Origin: Stenotrophomonas_A sp035629025
Lineage (GTDB): Bacteria; Pseudomonadota; Gammaproteobacteria; Xanthomonadales; Xanthomonadaceae
Direction: 5' to 3'
DNA length: 64,000 nt
NCBI GenBank assembly: GCA_035629025.1
Contig: DASPIU010000061.1
Coordinates: forward strand, 71,620-135,619
Shown: positions 53,872 through 62,415 of the stretch, in pieces
Numbering within the stretch: the first letter of the stretch is position 1
How the letters are laid out: each line of letters starts with the position of its first letter
The notes under the pieces: model-generated
The model's database searches: none
Told to the model about the DNA's origin: nothing
What the model saw: only the letters and a program-made list of their open reading frames with translations
Program-made: the position numbers and the translations under genes

Positions 53872-54147
53872 TCACTTCAGATAGGAGCGCACCAGGCCGA
53901 GCAGTTCCTGCACGCGCTCGACGCGCTGCGCGTCGGACTGCGCGGCCTGGCTGAAGTCTTCGCGGATGTGGGACTCGAGGACTTCGGACATCAAGCCGTT
54001 CACTGCGCCGCGCAGGGCGGCGATCTGTTGCAGTACCGGGCCGCAGTCGGCGCCGGCTTCAAGCGCGCGTTCGAGCCCGTCGCACTGGCCGCGGATGCGG
54101 CGGACGCGGGCCAGGGCGCGCTTTTTTTCTTGAGGGGTGTGGGGCAT
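53872..54147 (-). CDS. frmR: FrmR-type formaldehyde-responsive repressor (CsoR/RcnR family)
   Basis: A 91-residue DUF156 repressor. The key cysteine is in RRIRGQCDGLERAL, and the histidine region is ESHIREDF; the N-terminal proline after Met is the residue FrmR uses to crosslink to cysteine with formaldehyde. Start 54147 was preferred to 54234 because it gives MPHTPQEKKRAL and lies correctly behind the operator. It heads the frmR-frmA-fghA operon and likely autorepresses through the box at 54164. Confidence 0.93.
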   Translation of the reverse strand: MPHTPQEKKRALARVRRIRGQCDGLERALEAGADCGPVLQQIAALRGAVNGLMSEVLESHIREDFSQAAQSDAQRVERVQELLGLVRSYLK

Positions 54148-54163
54148 GTGGGCTGGCCGCCTG

Positions 54164-54187
54164 ATACTGGGGGGTAGTATACAAGAA
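54164..54187 (-). promoter_or_regulatory. FrmR operator overlapping the frm promoter -10
   Basis: ATACT-GGGGGGT-AGTAT at 54164-54180 has the G-tract flanked by inverted AT arms typical of FrmR/RcnR sites. On the minus strand the overlapping TATACT is a good -10 box, so a bound repressor would block RNA polymerase. The frmR start codon follows 17 bp downstream. Confidence 0.75.
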
Positions 54188-54217
54188 GGAGAGATCTGAT
54201 CACGCACCTCGGACTTT

Positions 54218-54244
54218 GGTGTGCGGATAGGCAAAGGTTGTGCC
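54218..54244. repeat. left 27-bp inverted repeat of the accessory island
   Basis: Matches the reverse complement of 63326-63352 at 24 of 27 positions (core GGATAGGCAAAG). It also forms a perfect 14-bp palindrome arm with 54251-54264 (TAGGCAAAGGTTGT). Subterminal direct copies of GGTACAACCTTTGCCT follow at 54248-54263 and 54273-54288. The remainder of the gap to the SIR2 gene, about 265 bp, holds no supported gene. Confidence 0.6.
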
Positions 54245-54554
54245 TGCGGTACAACCTTTGCCTAATTCGACGGGTACAACCTTTGCCTCACGGCAAGCAG
54301 AGCCCCACCGACCCTGTTTAGCTGGGTTCGGAAGGCCACTTGCGCAGTGCAAGGCCTAGATCCAAGCAACAACATGAGTGCCCCGCCCCTTCGCCAATGT
54401 CAGCAATGGGCCAGAACCGGTGATTGGGCTAGCGCATAGCCTTGCGGCTGCGGCATGATTTCCCTGGAGACTACGTTTCACATGATGGCTACAGAACAGG
54501 CCGAGACGTACTTCCAGTCCGCAGGGAGCACATAACGCTCAAGGAGCGCGACAA

Positions 54555-55883
54555 ATGCAACAGATCGATTTTGATCTCGGCATCGAAAAAGCGCTGGATT
54601 CACTGCTTGCCCAGCGGCTGACCTTATTGGCGGGCGCAGGACTGTCGATGGCGGCGCCCAGCAGCCTACCGAGCGCTTACACCATTGCAGCAGAAGCAAA
54701 GCGCAGATACGACGCTATGCACGGCGCGAGTCGGCCGCCGTTGCCCACGGCCATTGAAGAACAGGCCGAGTTTTTCTTCCAACGGGACGAACTGGCATCG
54801 GTTTACTTCCGAACTCTGATTGACCAGAACATTTTTGCGGCACCTCCCAACGAGGGTCACTATGCAGTAGCAGATCTCTTACTTGTCCAGGGCATTCAGA
54901 CAGCCGTTACTACAAACGTCGACATCCTGATCGAAACCGCCGGCCAAATCCTGTACGGGCAAATCGGGACCGGACTGGATCAAGCGCAGGTAGCCGCGCT
55001 CCCGCCAGACACTTCTCCATTGCTCAAGATCCATGGATGCCGCCAGAAAGATCATGACCATATGGTCTGGGCACCAGGCCAGATCAACGCGCCTCCTGTC
55101 GATGCCCGCATCGCTTCCAGCGCCCATTGGTTGTCCAATCGCCTGTTGGACAGGGATCTCCTGATCGTCGGCTACTGGACTGACTGGGACTATCTCAATC
55201 AGGTTCTTGAGACGGTGCTGGATCAGGTCCGGCCATCCAAGGTCATTGTGGTCGATCTTGCAGACGGCGCGGCTTTCCAAGCCAAGGCTCCTGGGCTTTA
55301 TGCGATAGGCGAGGCCGTCCAGAATGGCTTCTGGCACGTCCAAGCCTCCGGCGATGATTTCTTGGCCGCGCTCCGAAGGGCTTTCTCAAGGGTATTTCTG
55401 CGGCAAGTCCTCAGCTGCGGAACCCAGGAATATCAGCATCTCACAGGAAACGCGGCGACGCAGGCAATGACGGAACCGCCGGATATCGACAATGATGCGT
55501 TGTGGCGCATGCGCCGCGACTTGGAAGGATGCACTCCGAACCAGCCGGCTGGCCTACGTGTAGCTCCGAACGAATGCAACGTCGGCCTGACTGTCCTTCA
55601 ACTTCGCGCATCCGGCGCTGCTTCGGATGGTCACTATTGGCTCCTGAACCAGAAACGGATCAGGGCACTGCGCACGCCCAACCAACCACTCCATAGAGTC
55701 GAGGATGCGTATGCCAGGGAGACAGCTCCCTCGATCTCGCCGGATATCACCATTGCAATTGGCGCTGAAGCGGACTCCCTGCCCTCGAACATCGTCAGAG
55801 CGGGAACCGCGCCTACCATCACCCGAGGTACGGCGGGCCGCTGGCTGACAAGACAGCAGGCCATTGAGGAACTGGGACTATGA
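54555..55883 (+). CDS. SIR2-like NAD-hydrolase effector protein of an ABC three-component system
   Basis: A 442-residue protein. The SIR2 core occupies about 15-280: nucleotide loop LLAGAGLSMAAPSSLPS (GAGLS 27-31), TTNVDILIE (119-127, the T-N-x-D motif) and KIHG (158-161) with the catalytic His160. The C-terminal 140 residues are unfamiliar. SIR2 domains in phage-defence systems deplete NAD on triggering. The gene overlaps the next one by four bases, which in turn overlaps a Rad50-like ATPase gene: effector, middle component, ABC ATPase, the layout of ABC-3C conflict systems. An AAGGAG site precedes the ATG. Confidence 0.85.
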   Translation: MQQIDFDLGIEKALDSLLAQRLTLLAGAGLSMAAPSSLPSAYTIAAEAKRRYDAMHGASRPPLPTAIEEQAEFFFQRDELASVYFRTLIDQNIFAAPPNEGHYAVADLLLVQGIQTAVTTNVDILIETAGQILYGQIGTGLDQAQVAALPPDTSPLLKIHGCRQKDHDHMVWAPGQINAPPVDARIASSAHWLSNRLLDRDLLIVGYWTDWDYLNQVLETVLDQVRPSKVIVVDLADGAAFQAKAPGLYAIGEAVQNGFWHVQASGDDFLAALRRAFSRVFLRQVLSCGTQEYQHLTGNAATQAMTEPPDIDNDALWRMRRDLEGCTPNQPAGLRVAPNECNVGLTVLQLRASGAASDGHYWLLNQKRIRALRTPNQPLHRVEDAYARETAPSISPDITIAIGAEADSLPSNIVRAGTAPTITRGTAGRWLTRQQAIEELGL

Positions 55884-56416
55884 GTGAAATTCTCCACTCC
55901 AGTAGTGAGCTTCTCAGCGAAGCGGGCTACACGACCGAGCAGGTCACCATCGGTCAACGGCAGGCGCTTGTCTTCGAAGGAGATACTGTCTTGGGTTTCC
56001 TGTTCGCCTATGACACTGCTGCGGAGCTGATGAAGGGTTGGGCGGCGGATTCCGACCATGCTATCACGGCCTACCAGTTCGGGCTCCGCAAGTCAGGCGT
56101 CAAGGCATGGAATGCCTACCTCGTGTTGCTGACCACCGAGCCCGCTGACTATGCGCGGATCGTATCGTTAGGGGCCATCGAAGAAAACCTTAGCGGAACC
56201 AGAAAGATCGCCCGAGCCGGGATACGGGACCTGGAGGACCTAGGTGCCGCACTTCTTCCGCTTCGTCCGCTGCAAAGCGCCCCTCGTCTCGAAGCAGTCG
56301 ACATGAAGAATGAAATCCGCGAACGCGCTACCGAACTTCCCTTGCGAGCCGTTGATGCATTTCTTTCCGGTGCGGAAGAATCCGTCGTTCTTCAGGTGCT
56401 GGAGGAATCCCCATGA
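55880..56416 (+). CDS. ABC-3C middle component-like protein
   Basis: A 178-residue protein with no recognisable catalytic motif. Alternating beta and helical segments (QALVFEGDTVLGFLFAYDTA, NAYLVLLTTEP, then a helical C-terminus) suggest a small adaptor. Both ends overlap neighbouring genes by four bases (ATGA at 55880 and 56413). Position between a SIR2 effector and an SMC-like ATPase is the main basis for the call; sequence alone does not prove family membership. It probably couples ATPase sensing to SIR2 activation. Confidence 0.6.
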   Translation: MSEILHSSSELLSEAGYTTEQVTIGQRQALVFEGDTVLGFLFAYDTAAELMKGWAADSDHAITAYQFGLRKSGVKAWNAYLVLLTTEPADYARIVSLGAIEENLSGTRKIARAGIRDLEDLGAALLPLRPLQSAPRLEAVDMKNEIRERATELPLRAVDAFLSGAEESVVLQVLEESP

Positions 56417-58444
56417 AGCTCGCCCACGTCGATCTATGCGGCTTCCGTGGCTATCGAAAAGAGTGCGAATCGACTTCGCCGACGATTTCACGATACTCGA
56501 TGGCCGAAACGGCGTTGGAAAAAGCACTATTTTCGACGCCATCGAGTACGCGCTGACCGGACATCTGAGCAAGTACAAGGATGCCAAGGCCGACGGAGAA
56601 ACCGTCGCCGATTACATCTGGTGGACCGGGAGAGGCTCCGCCCCCGCAGATAGGTACGTCGAGGCGGGCTTCAGGGATCAAGATGGCGTAATTTCCATTC
56701 GTCGTACCGAGTTTCAGCCACCGGATGATTCTATCCTTATAAAGCTAGCGGCTAGGCTATGCGACATCGACTTGGCGCCACGCGACCCGCTTTCCCAGCT
56801 TTGTTACACATCCATCATTCGCGACGAGCATATCGCCGGGTTAAGCCTCGATCTCAAGGAAACGGAAAGATATGCACTGCTTCGTGATGGCCTCGGTGTA
56901 AATGATTCCGATAGCTGGGTGAGCAGAGGCGCACAGTTGCTGGCCGCGACCAAGAAGCGGTCCCAGATGGCACAGCAGGAAGTCGCCGCACTCAACAGTG
57001 ACCTGACGGCTTCGACTCGGCGTATCGATGAGGCCCGCGCGGAGCTGTTAGCAGACAACGTCATCACCGATGCCGTCGCGCGTCTGCGCGTACTGACTCG
57101 CTCGGAAGCCGCACCGGACCAACTCGCCGGACCGGTGCGAGAATGGATTGCGCGAACCGGGGAAGAGATTGCGTCACTCCAGAGGTTGGCTTCCAACTGG
57201 GAAGCCGTAGAACGGGAACGGCAGCGAATGCCCGAGTTGGCCAGAAATCGTGAAGTAGCTTCGTCCGAAGTCGCGGCCGCAACCAAGACGGTCGACGCAT
57301 TGCGTAAGGGCGATGAGGTTTCTTCCTCGACTGAACTCGCTAAGCAGGCGCGGGATTTGATCGCTTTGGCCAGTCTCGGCCGCAGCTTGGGATTGCGGGA
57401 TGGACATTGCCCTCTGTGTCAGTTAGGCCAGGCCCACGATCATTATTTGGCCGGAATCGCCGTGGCTGAGGATCTTGCCAAGACGCTGGACCTGAAGGCC
57501 GCAGAAGAAGCGCAGCAAGAGCAGGCCGCACGCGCCGCCGATGCTCGCCTTGCCGCGGCCCGCCAGCAGCTCGCGAACGCAGAGGCAACTTTTGTCTCCG
57601 CCAAAGCGGCGATCCAGGAATTCGACGCCCTGAGACAGACGCGGGACTCTGGTGATCTACAGACCTGGAGCAAATCAACGCGCTCTCGGCTCAGCTTCGT
57701 CAGGAACTGGATGCGGCGCAACGCGATATGCGCATCCTCGAAACTCTTCGACTGAACTCTGAACTCGAACGCGCCAAACAGGAAGAATCCCGCGCCAAGG
57801 AGCGTCTTGCTGCGGCACAGGAGCGCGCTGGTCGCGCCAGAAAAGCGGAGGCCACGGCCCAGGCGTTGCACGATGCGGCAAGACGCGCCGCCGGCGAAAC
57901 CCTCGATCGCCGCCTCGATCGAGTTCTGCCATTGATGTCGGAACTGTATCGCCGCTTGCGCCCCCATCCTGTTTGGCGCGATATCGAGTATTCGATCCGG
58001 GGCGACGTCCGCAAATTCCTGAAACTGAAGGTAGGCGACGAACTCAATCCCCAGTTCCTGTTCTCCAGCGGTCAGCGGCGCGCCACTGGCCTTGCCTTCC
58101 TGCTTTCGGTCAACCTCTCGCTGGCATGGAGCAGATGGCGCACGGTTATGCTGGATGATCCCGTACAGCACGTCGACGACTTCCGGACTGTCCATCTCGC
58201 CGAACTCGCTGCGCAGCTGGTCTCAGAGGGACGTCAGATTGTGTGCGCGGTCGAGGATGCGGCCTTGGCCGAGCTACTATGCCGCCGCCTTCCCGTGAAC
58301 CGCCCAGATTCGGCCAAGCGCGTGACATTGGGTCCTGATGAAGATGGCGACCTGACGATTAGCTCCGAACGATCGCTTCCGATACTCGCGAAGAACTCTT
58401 TCCTTGCTGGCCGCCACTCCAATCAATCAGTGGCTGGGGCCTAA
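56413..58444 (+). pseudogene. Rad50/SMC-like ABC ATPase of the three-component system, two frameshifts
   Basis: Three frames together encode one ATPase of about 677 residues. It starts MKLAHVDLCGFRGYRK, shifts -1 at the AAAA run 56457-56460, and continues RVRIDFADDFTILDGRNGVGKSTIFDAIEY (Walker A GRNGVGKST). A coiled coil and a zinc-hook-like CPLC follow. A second -1 shift near 57651-57656 leads into coiled coil, then FLFSSGQRRATGLAFLLS (signature) and VMLDDPVQHVDDF (Walker B). All motifs are intact otherwise. Both lesions are single-base losses, so this may be recent decay or assembly error. If real, the system would be inactive, or the SIR2 gene would be left without its control. Confidence 0.8.
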
Positions 58445-58863
58445 CCCCAAATGTCCGCTTCGGGTCGAGAGCGGACCGTGTCAACGTGCCAATCTGGCTG
58501 CAAAAGCTGAAACACATTGCCTTCGGGATCTGTGCCGTCGCACATCAAATAGGGAAAGCCTTCGTAACGCTTGACCTGGCGCATGGGCACACCTGCTGAA
58601 ACCATTCTCTCGCGCAGCTCAATTAGTCCCGAAGCCAGCGAAAAGACAATCTTGCTATTCGACTGTATCGACTCGTGCACTGGTTGTTCGCGGTAGGGCT
58701 TCCCTACGCGATGCAGAGCGAGTTCCACCGGACCTGCTTTCAACACCGCCCACTCGTCTTTGATCTCCTCGGACGCATCCAGGGCAAGGTGAGTCTGATA
58801 GAAGTTCTTCAGCCGGCTTACGTCACGGACGTAGATGATGACGCGAGACATGACAAGTTGCAT
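58441..58863 (-). CDS. VOC-superfamily (glyoxalase/dioxygenase-like) protein
   Basis: A 140-residue single VOC module pair: VIIYVRDVSRLKNFYQTHLAL, ELALHRVGKPY, and GTDPEGNVFQLLQP. Start 58863 has an AAGGAAGGG site; a second ATG at 58851 lacks one. The gene is oriented against its neighbours and is bracketed by two identical 26-nt copies of a GTCCGC palindrome, one just after its stop inside the coding end and one 55 bp upstream, suggesting it moved as a unit. Substrate unknown; glyoxalase-like antibiotic-resistance proteins share this fold. Confidence 0.82.
   Translation of the reverse strand: MQLVMSRVIIYVRDVSRLKNFYQTHLALDASEEIKDEWAVLKAGPVELALHRVGKPYREQPVHESIQSNSKIVFSLASGLIELRERMVSAGVPMRQVKRYEGFPYLMCDGTDPEGNVFQLLQPDWHVDTVRSRPEADIWG
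58453..58476. repeat. GTCCGC palindromic repeat, copy 1
   Basis: GTCCGCT...AGCGGAC hairpin with a 10-nt loop TCGGGTCGAG. It is identical to copy 2 at 58919-58942 and overlaps the 3' end of the VOC gene. Confidence 0.85.
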
Positions 58864-59164
58864 TACCCTTCCTTTTTTCCAAGCTGCTTACCGGTAACGC
58901 AGACCTTCTGCCAAAGATGTCCGCTTCGGGTCGAGAGCGGACTTTAGCACTGCTGGCACCGCTGCTCGGGCTGGGATGTCCGCTACCGGCCAGAAGCAGA
59001 CTCTTGGGGGAAGCCCAAGCAATGGTATGGCATCATCATGCCGACCGAGCCGACGCGGACGAGCTGATCGAGATGGCCGCGCCGGTGTACAGGACTAAGC
59101 ACACTCACGCGATTCGATCACCCAAATTAGTGTCGATAAGTTCTGCTACGAGGTAGGTTCCTGG
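58864..59164. other. 301-bp gene-free region holding GTCCGC palindromes, copies 2 and 3
   Basis: Copy 2 (58919-58942) is identical to copy 1. A degenerate copy starts near 58976 (GTCCGCTACCGGCCAGAAGCAGAC). The rest lacks a supported gene; the open plus-strand frame across it has poor composition and no ribosome site. Confidence 0.6.
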
Positions 59165-59944
59165 ATGAAATCGTTATTGCAGTGCGTTGAGTGCACCAAG
59201 TCGGGCAGCGTCCAACCGTACCTGTTCGTAGGCGACTACTACGATGGACACACGGTCGAAGCCACGTGCCCGCACGGCCACGAAGCATTCTCCATCGTCC
59301 AGAACCCAAAGTTCGAAACGCTGCTGACCGCTGCTGCAGACGCATTGGTCCATGATCAGACGCTTCAAGCTGTCGCATGCCTGGCTGCGTCGCGCGAGCG
59401 ACTTTTCGAGCTTGCGATCCGTGTCTTCGCCCGGTCCAGCCGTGTTGATCCAGGCAACTTCGAGGCTTCGTGGAAGGAGGTGGCCTCGCAGTCTGAGCGG
59501 CAATTCGGCGCTTTCTTGTTTCTCTATCTTGCTGCGACCGGAAAGCCGTACGAGTTCGACAAGAAACTGGCTGCTGCCCGGAACGCGGCGCTCCACAAAG
59601 GCGAGATTCCCACGACAGCCGAAGCATTAGATTACGCAGGTAAGGTCTACCAGGAGATCTCGAACCTGGCAAACTACCTGCGGACTGATCACAAAGAGTC
59701 GCTGCGTGCCGTGCTCCACGAAGAGAACATGCGCAAAGCCGGCCGAGCTCCCAAGGGTGTTCCAGTAGGCACCATTGCGTTCTACAACATCTACGGAATC
59801 GAGGCAGAAGAGAACAGGGCAAATTTCAAGGAAGCGTTTGATCAGTACAGGGACTGGCTGCCAGCACTACTGGAAATTGCGAAATCGACACAGAAGGCTT
59901 CTGGTGCGCATATGACAAGGAGTCATCCGCCGCACTCCGAATAG
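59165..59944 (+). CDS. zinc-ribbon HEPN-domain protein
   Basis: A 259-residue protein. The N-terminal CVEC (residues 7-10) and CPHGH (35-39) form a possible zinc ribbon. A helical domain follows with a HEPN-type RxxxxH motif, R139-NAAL-H144, in LAAARNAALHKGEIPT. HEPN ribonucleases in defence and toxin loci use this motif. There is no obvious antitoxin beside it. Its position between palindromic repeats in the island, next to a SIR2 system, supports a defence role, but some HEPN proteins are non-catalytic. Start 59165 is preceded by GAGGTAGG. Confidence 0.6.
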   Translation: MKSLLQCVECTKSGSVQPYLFVGDYYDGHTVEATCPHGHEAFSIVQNPKFETLLTAAADALVHDQTLQAVACLAASRERLFELAIRVFARSSRVDPGNFEASWKEVASQSERQFGAFLFLYLAATGKPYEFDKKLAAARNAALHKGEIPTTAEALDYAGKVYQEISNLANYLRTDHKESLRAVLHEENMRKAGRAPKGVPVGTIAFYNIYGIEAEENRANFKEAFDQYRDWLPALLEIAKSTQKASGAHMTRSHPPHSE

Positions 59945-60141
59945 ACTCCTGCCTCCGTGGTTCGCTGAGGCGGGATCCGCTTCGTACCGATTCCGATCCA
60001 TGTGAGGTCGCATGATTGGGACGTCAATTGAGCACTTCGGACTGTCTCTGTTCGGAGGCAATTTTTTGCGGCAAGGCATGCTACAGATACCATTTCGCAA
60101 CAGGCATACTTGATTCACCTCAGCAACCTTTTCACTCGCAC

Positions 60142-60870
60142 ATGTCGAGCTTTCTCAATCCTAATGTTCTGCGGCTCTTCTTCGGCGCCCATTTCGACGT
60201 GGATGTCGCCATGGACGCGGTCATGCGGTACCAAGGTGTGAATGTCCTCAAGGGCGAACTTCGTGATTCAGCGACCACAGGTGTCCCGCACACGGGTATC
60301 CGGCTTGCCGGCCATCACGACGTGGACACCGGGTCTTCGATTTTCACTTTGATGCTGGAGCCCGGCCAGATGAGCGGGGTCAGTTTTTTCGCTGAAAGCA
60401 AACATCGCTTGTTCGGAGGCAGCACACTGGTGTGCGTGCCCCTGCTTTACTGCTCGACGGAGTACACACCTACCGGTGATCACATCGTCTATCGGCATAC
60501 CTACAAACGGCCGCTTTTCACTCAAGAAGAGCTTGAGAGAATTCAAAAGAGTGGAACTGCAGAAGAGCAATTAAAGGCGTTTGTTTTCACCAAAAGCCGT
60601 ATCGGCTACGAGACGATCAAAGGCATGAGCTATGTCGGCCGATCACGGCGCTCGTGGCAGCAGAGATACATGGAGCACGTTGAAGATGCTCTGGAAAAGA
60701 ACTCGAACCGCCGTTTTCACGAGGCTATGCGGGCGATGCAGGGCCAGAACGTGATCTGTGTGCACGACATCTCGGCTTATGGGATCCCCGAGGCCTCAGC
60801 CAATATGATCGAAAGGCAACTGATCAAGACTTCCACGTTGTATCCGATGGGACTAAATATGCGGATCTAG
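60142..60870 (+). CDS. GIY-YIG-like nuclease-domain protein
   Basis: A 242-residue protein. Residues about 153-235 resemble a GIY-YIG nuclease: IGY (154-156) seven residues before YVG (164-166) in GMSYVGRSRRSWQQRYMEHV, the arginine at 175, and a late acidic ligand in ANMIERQLIKT (E224). The N-terminal 150 residues are unfamiliar. The start is uncertain: ATG 60142 lacks a clear ribosome site, and the frame is open upstream to 60016. It stands in the accessory island beside the HEPN gene. Confidence 0.5.
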   Translation: MSSFLNPNVLRLFFGAHFDVDVAMDAVMRYQGVNVLKGELRDSATTGVPHTGIRLAGHHDVDTGSSIFTLMLEPGQMSGVSFFAESKHRLFGGSTLVCVPLLYCSTEYTPTGDHIVYRHTYKRPLFTQEELERIQKSGTAEEQLKAFVFTKSRIGYETIKGMSYVGRSRRSWQQRYMEHVEDALEKNSNRRFHEAMRAMQGQNVICVHDISAYGIPEASANMIERQLIKTSTLYPMGLNMRI

Positions 60871-61359
60871 ATCCGTGAGGATTCATCCGCAACGTCATCT
60901 TTCTGGAGGCAGGAAATCGACCACTAGCGCAATGTCCGCTTCCGGCCAAGCGCGGACATGGCGGTGACGCCTTATGCATGGGCCTCCGCCCATGACTCAT
61001 TGCTTCGATATCGCCCGAGACCGATGGCATCGAACTCGTCTTCGCCGTCCGACGCCAACACGCCGATATGCCTTAACGCACGGCTGATGGGCGAGTTCGG
61101 CCACGATAGACCATGCCCGCCCTGTCGAACGATCGACGGGCAAGTTGACCTATTGGAACCATCGGCTATTGGCTCGACATCGTTCCACCCGGGAAGCCAC
61201 ACCATCCTTACAGAGATAGCCACATAATTTGTATAGAGCAAATCAGAATCCGAATAACTGCCAATGCTTCTGGCAAGAAGTCGGTGCCTCTGAAGCAGCG
61301 GACGGCGTGCCCCCACCGCCGGCTTCAATTCCAATAAAGCCTTTCGCCTATTGACGGAG
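60871..61359. other. gene-free stretch with GTCCGC palindrome copy 4
   Basis: A diverged copy of the palindrome lies at 60934-60957 (GTCCGCTTCCGG...GCGGAC), just after the GIY-YIG gene. The remaining 400 bp carry open frames on both strands with no family resemblance or ribosome sites; I support no gene here. Confidence 0.5.
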
Positions 61360-61608
61360 ATGTCCGTGAAGTACATCGATGGGAAACCGGTGGTGCTTGG
61401 GGACCACGTTACCCTTGGGGGCGGGGTGACGGGCACTGTTGTGGCGATCATCGACGCTCGGGAATTTTCCCCCGGTTACCCTGCAGATGAGTGGAGCTAC
61501 CTGGAAGTCGGCGCTCTAGTTAGGTCATCGGAGGGCGGCCTTATTCATCTCCCGGTATCAAAGCACGACTTCGCACTGGTCGAACGAGCGCGGGGCGAAG
61601 CTTCGTAG
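61360..61608 (+). CDS. small cassette-type hypothetical protein
   Basis: An 82-residue beta-rich protein: MSVKYIDGKPVVLGDHVTLGG, then VVAIIDAREF, YPADEWSYLEVGALV and LIHLPVSKHDFALVER. Small proteins of this form are common in integron cassettes and have no known function. A truncated relative lies at 62883-62996. The frame can also start at TTG 61351; ATG 61360 was chosen although GGAG abuts it directly. Confidence 0.6.
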   Translation: MSVKYIDGKPVVLGDHVTLGGGVTGTVVAIIDAREFSPGYPADEWSYLEVGALVRSSEGGLIHLPVSKHDFALVERARGEAS

Positions 61609-61651
61609 GTCCATAGAATGCCAAAACAGGGCCGACTGGCAGTCCATCTTG

Positions 61652-61685
61652 ATTCCAATCAACATCATTGAATCAGGCAACAACC
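61652..61685 (+). repeat. partial duplication of the downstream coding sequence
   Basis: These 34 bases match 61876-61909 inside the next gene at 32 positions (core AATCAACATCATTGAATC, encoding IPIxIIESGNN). They look like the remnant of a truncated paralogue immediately upstream of 61714. Confidence 0.75.
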
Positions 61686-61713
61686 ATCTGCCGCCAGTCA
61701 AGCGAGGTTAGAA

Positions 61714-62097
61714 ATGCTAAGCACGTCGAAGCTGGACGCATTCAGGGTGGAAGATACAGTGCTCATTCAAGGTAGTTCGGATGACCTGCGTTCGTTTGCG
61801 GAATTCCTGAGCGCATGGAGCAATGCTCCCACAGAAGGCTACTTGTCGGACATAGCGGGCTTTGACCCTGGAAAAATTCCAATCAAGATCATTGAATCGG
61901 GCAACAACCGTGGGCGGGGCATGCACTTCGAGAATGGTGCGGAGGGAACATGCCTTTGGACAATTACCAAACTCCAGGCAGCGAGATTTTCCGAAGTGGT
62001 CGCTGAGCTCGCCGCGTCGCTCCGTCCGGGACATGTCTATCTTGACTCCCCTCGCGGTGAGCTGGCGGTTGTTGTTTCGATGGGCGAGTACCAGTAG
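61714..62097 (+). CDS. hypothetical protein of the cassette region
   Basis: A 127-residue soluble protein that I do not recognise. Features: DTVLIQGSSDDLRSFAEFLSAW, IPIKIIESGNNRGRG, and a helical LQAARFSEVVAELAASLRPGH. The alternating beta-helix pattern and size resemble immunity-type or cassette proteins. A fragment of its own coding sequence is duplicated upstream at 61652. Confidence 0.5.
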   Translation: MLSTSKLDAFRVEDTVLIQGSSDDLRSFAEFLSAWSNAPTEGYLSDIAGFDPGKIPIKIIESGNNRGRGMHFENGAEGTCLWTITKLQAARFSEVVAELAASLRPGHVYLDSPRGELAVVVSMGEYQ

Positions 62098-62353
62098 CGG
62101 CGAGCCTGCTGCAACGATTCATGTCCGTGCAAGGGCGCTCGGTACTCTCTGCTGCCTAGCCGCTACCGAGTCTGCCAACTTCCACGCGCCGCCATTGTGT
62201 CCGTCTATATCCCGAGTTATGCACTCCCTACCCCCTTTATAGATCGCCTGGCCACTGGTCCATTCATTTATCATTTTTGAAGCCCATCGACTCAGCGGCT
62301 TGCCGGTACTAATGCCGGGATTGCCAGAAGCTTGCGCATGTTCTGTCTCGGAA

Positions 62354-62413
62354 GGCTAACGGCTAAGCTAGACCGACCCGCGAAGCGGCTTTGGCTTGAA
62401 TGGATTGTTAGAC
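62354..62413 (-). other. integron attC recombination site
   Basis: On the minus strand GTCTAAC (complement of 62407-62413) follows the stop codon of the TonB-like gene by two bases. An ATTCAAGCC box, a hairpin tip around CCGCTTCGCGG and a terminal GTTAGCC (complement of 62354-62360) complete a 60-bp attC. R boxes fit RYYYAAC/GTTRRRY with one mismatch. The arrangement gene then attC is that of an integron cassette. No integrase is in the window. Confidence 0.7.
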
Positions 62414-62415
62414 CT

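Noticed and set aside
56457..56463. Programmed -1 frameshifting in the ATPase
   Set aside because: The site is only AAAAG in CGAAAAG without a full slippery heptamer, and a second shift occurs downstream without any slippery run.
60958..61227. 89-codon plus-strand frame in the island
   Set aside because: No ribosome site and no recognisable fold; left as gene-free.
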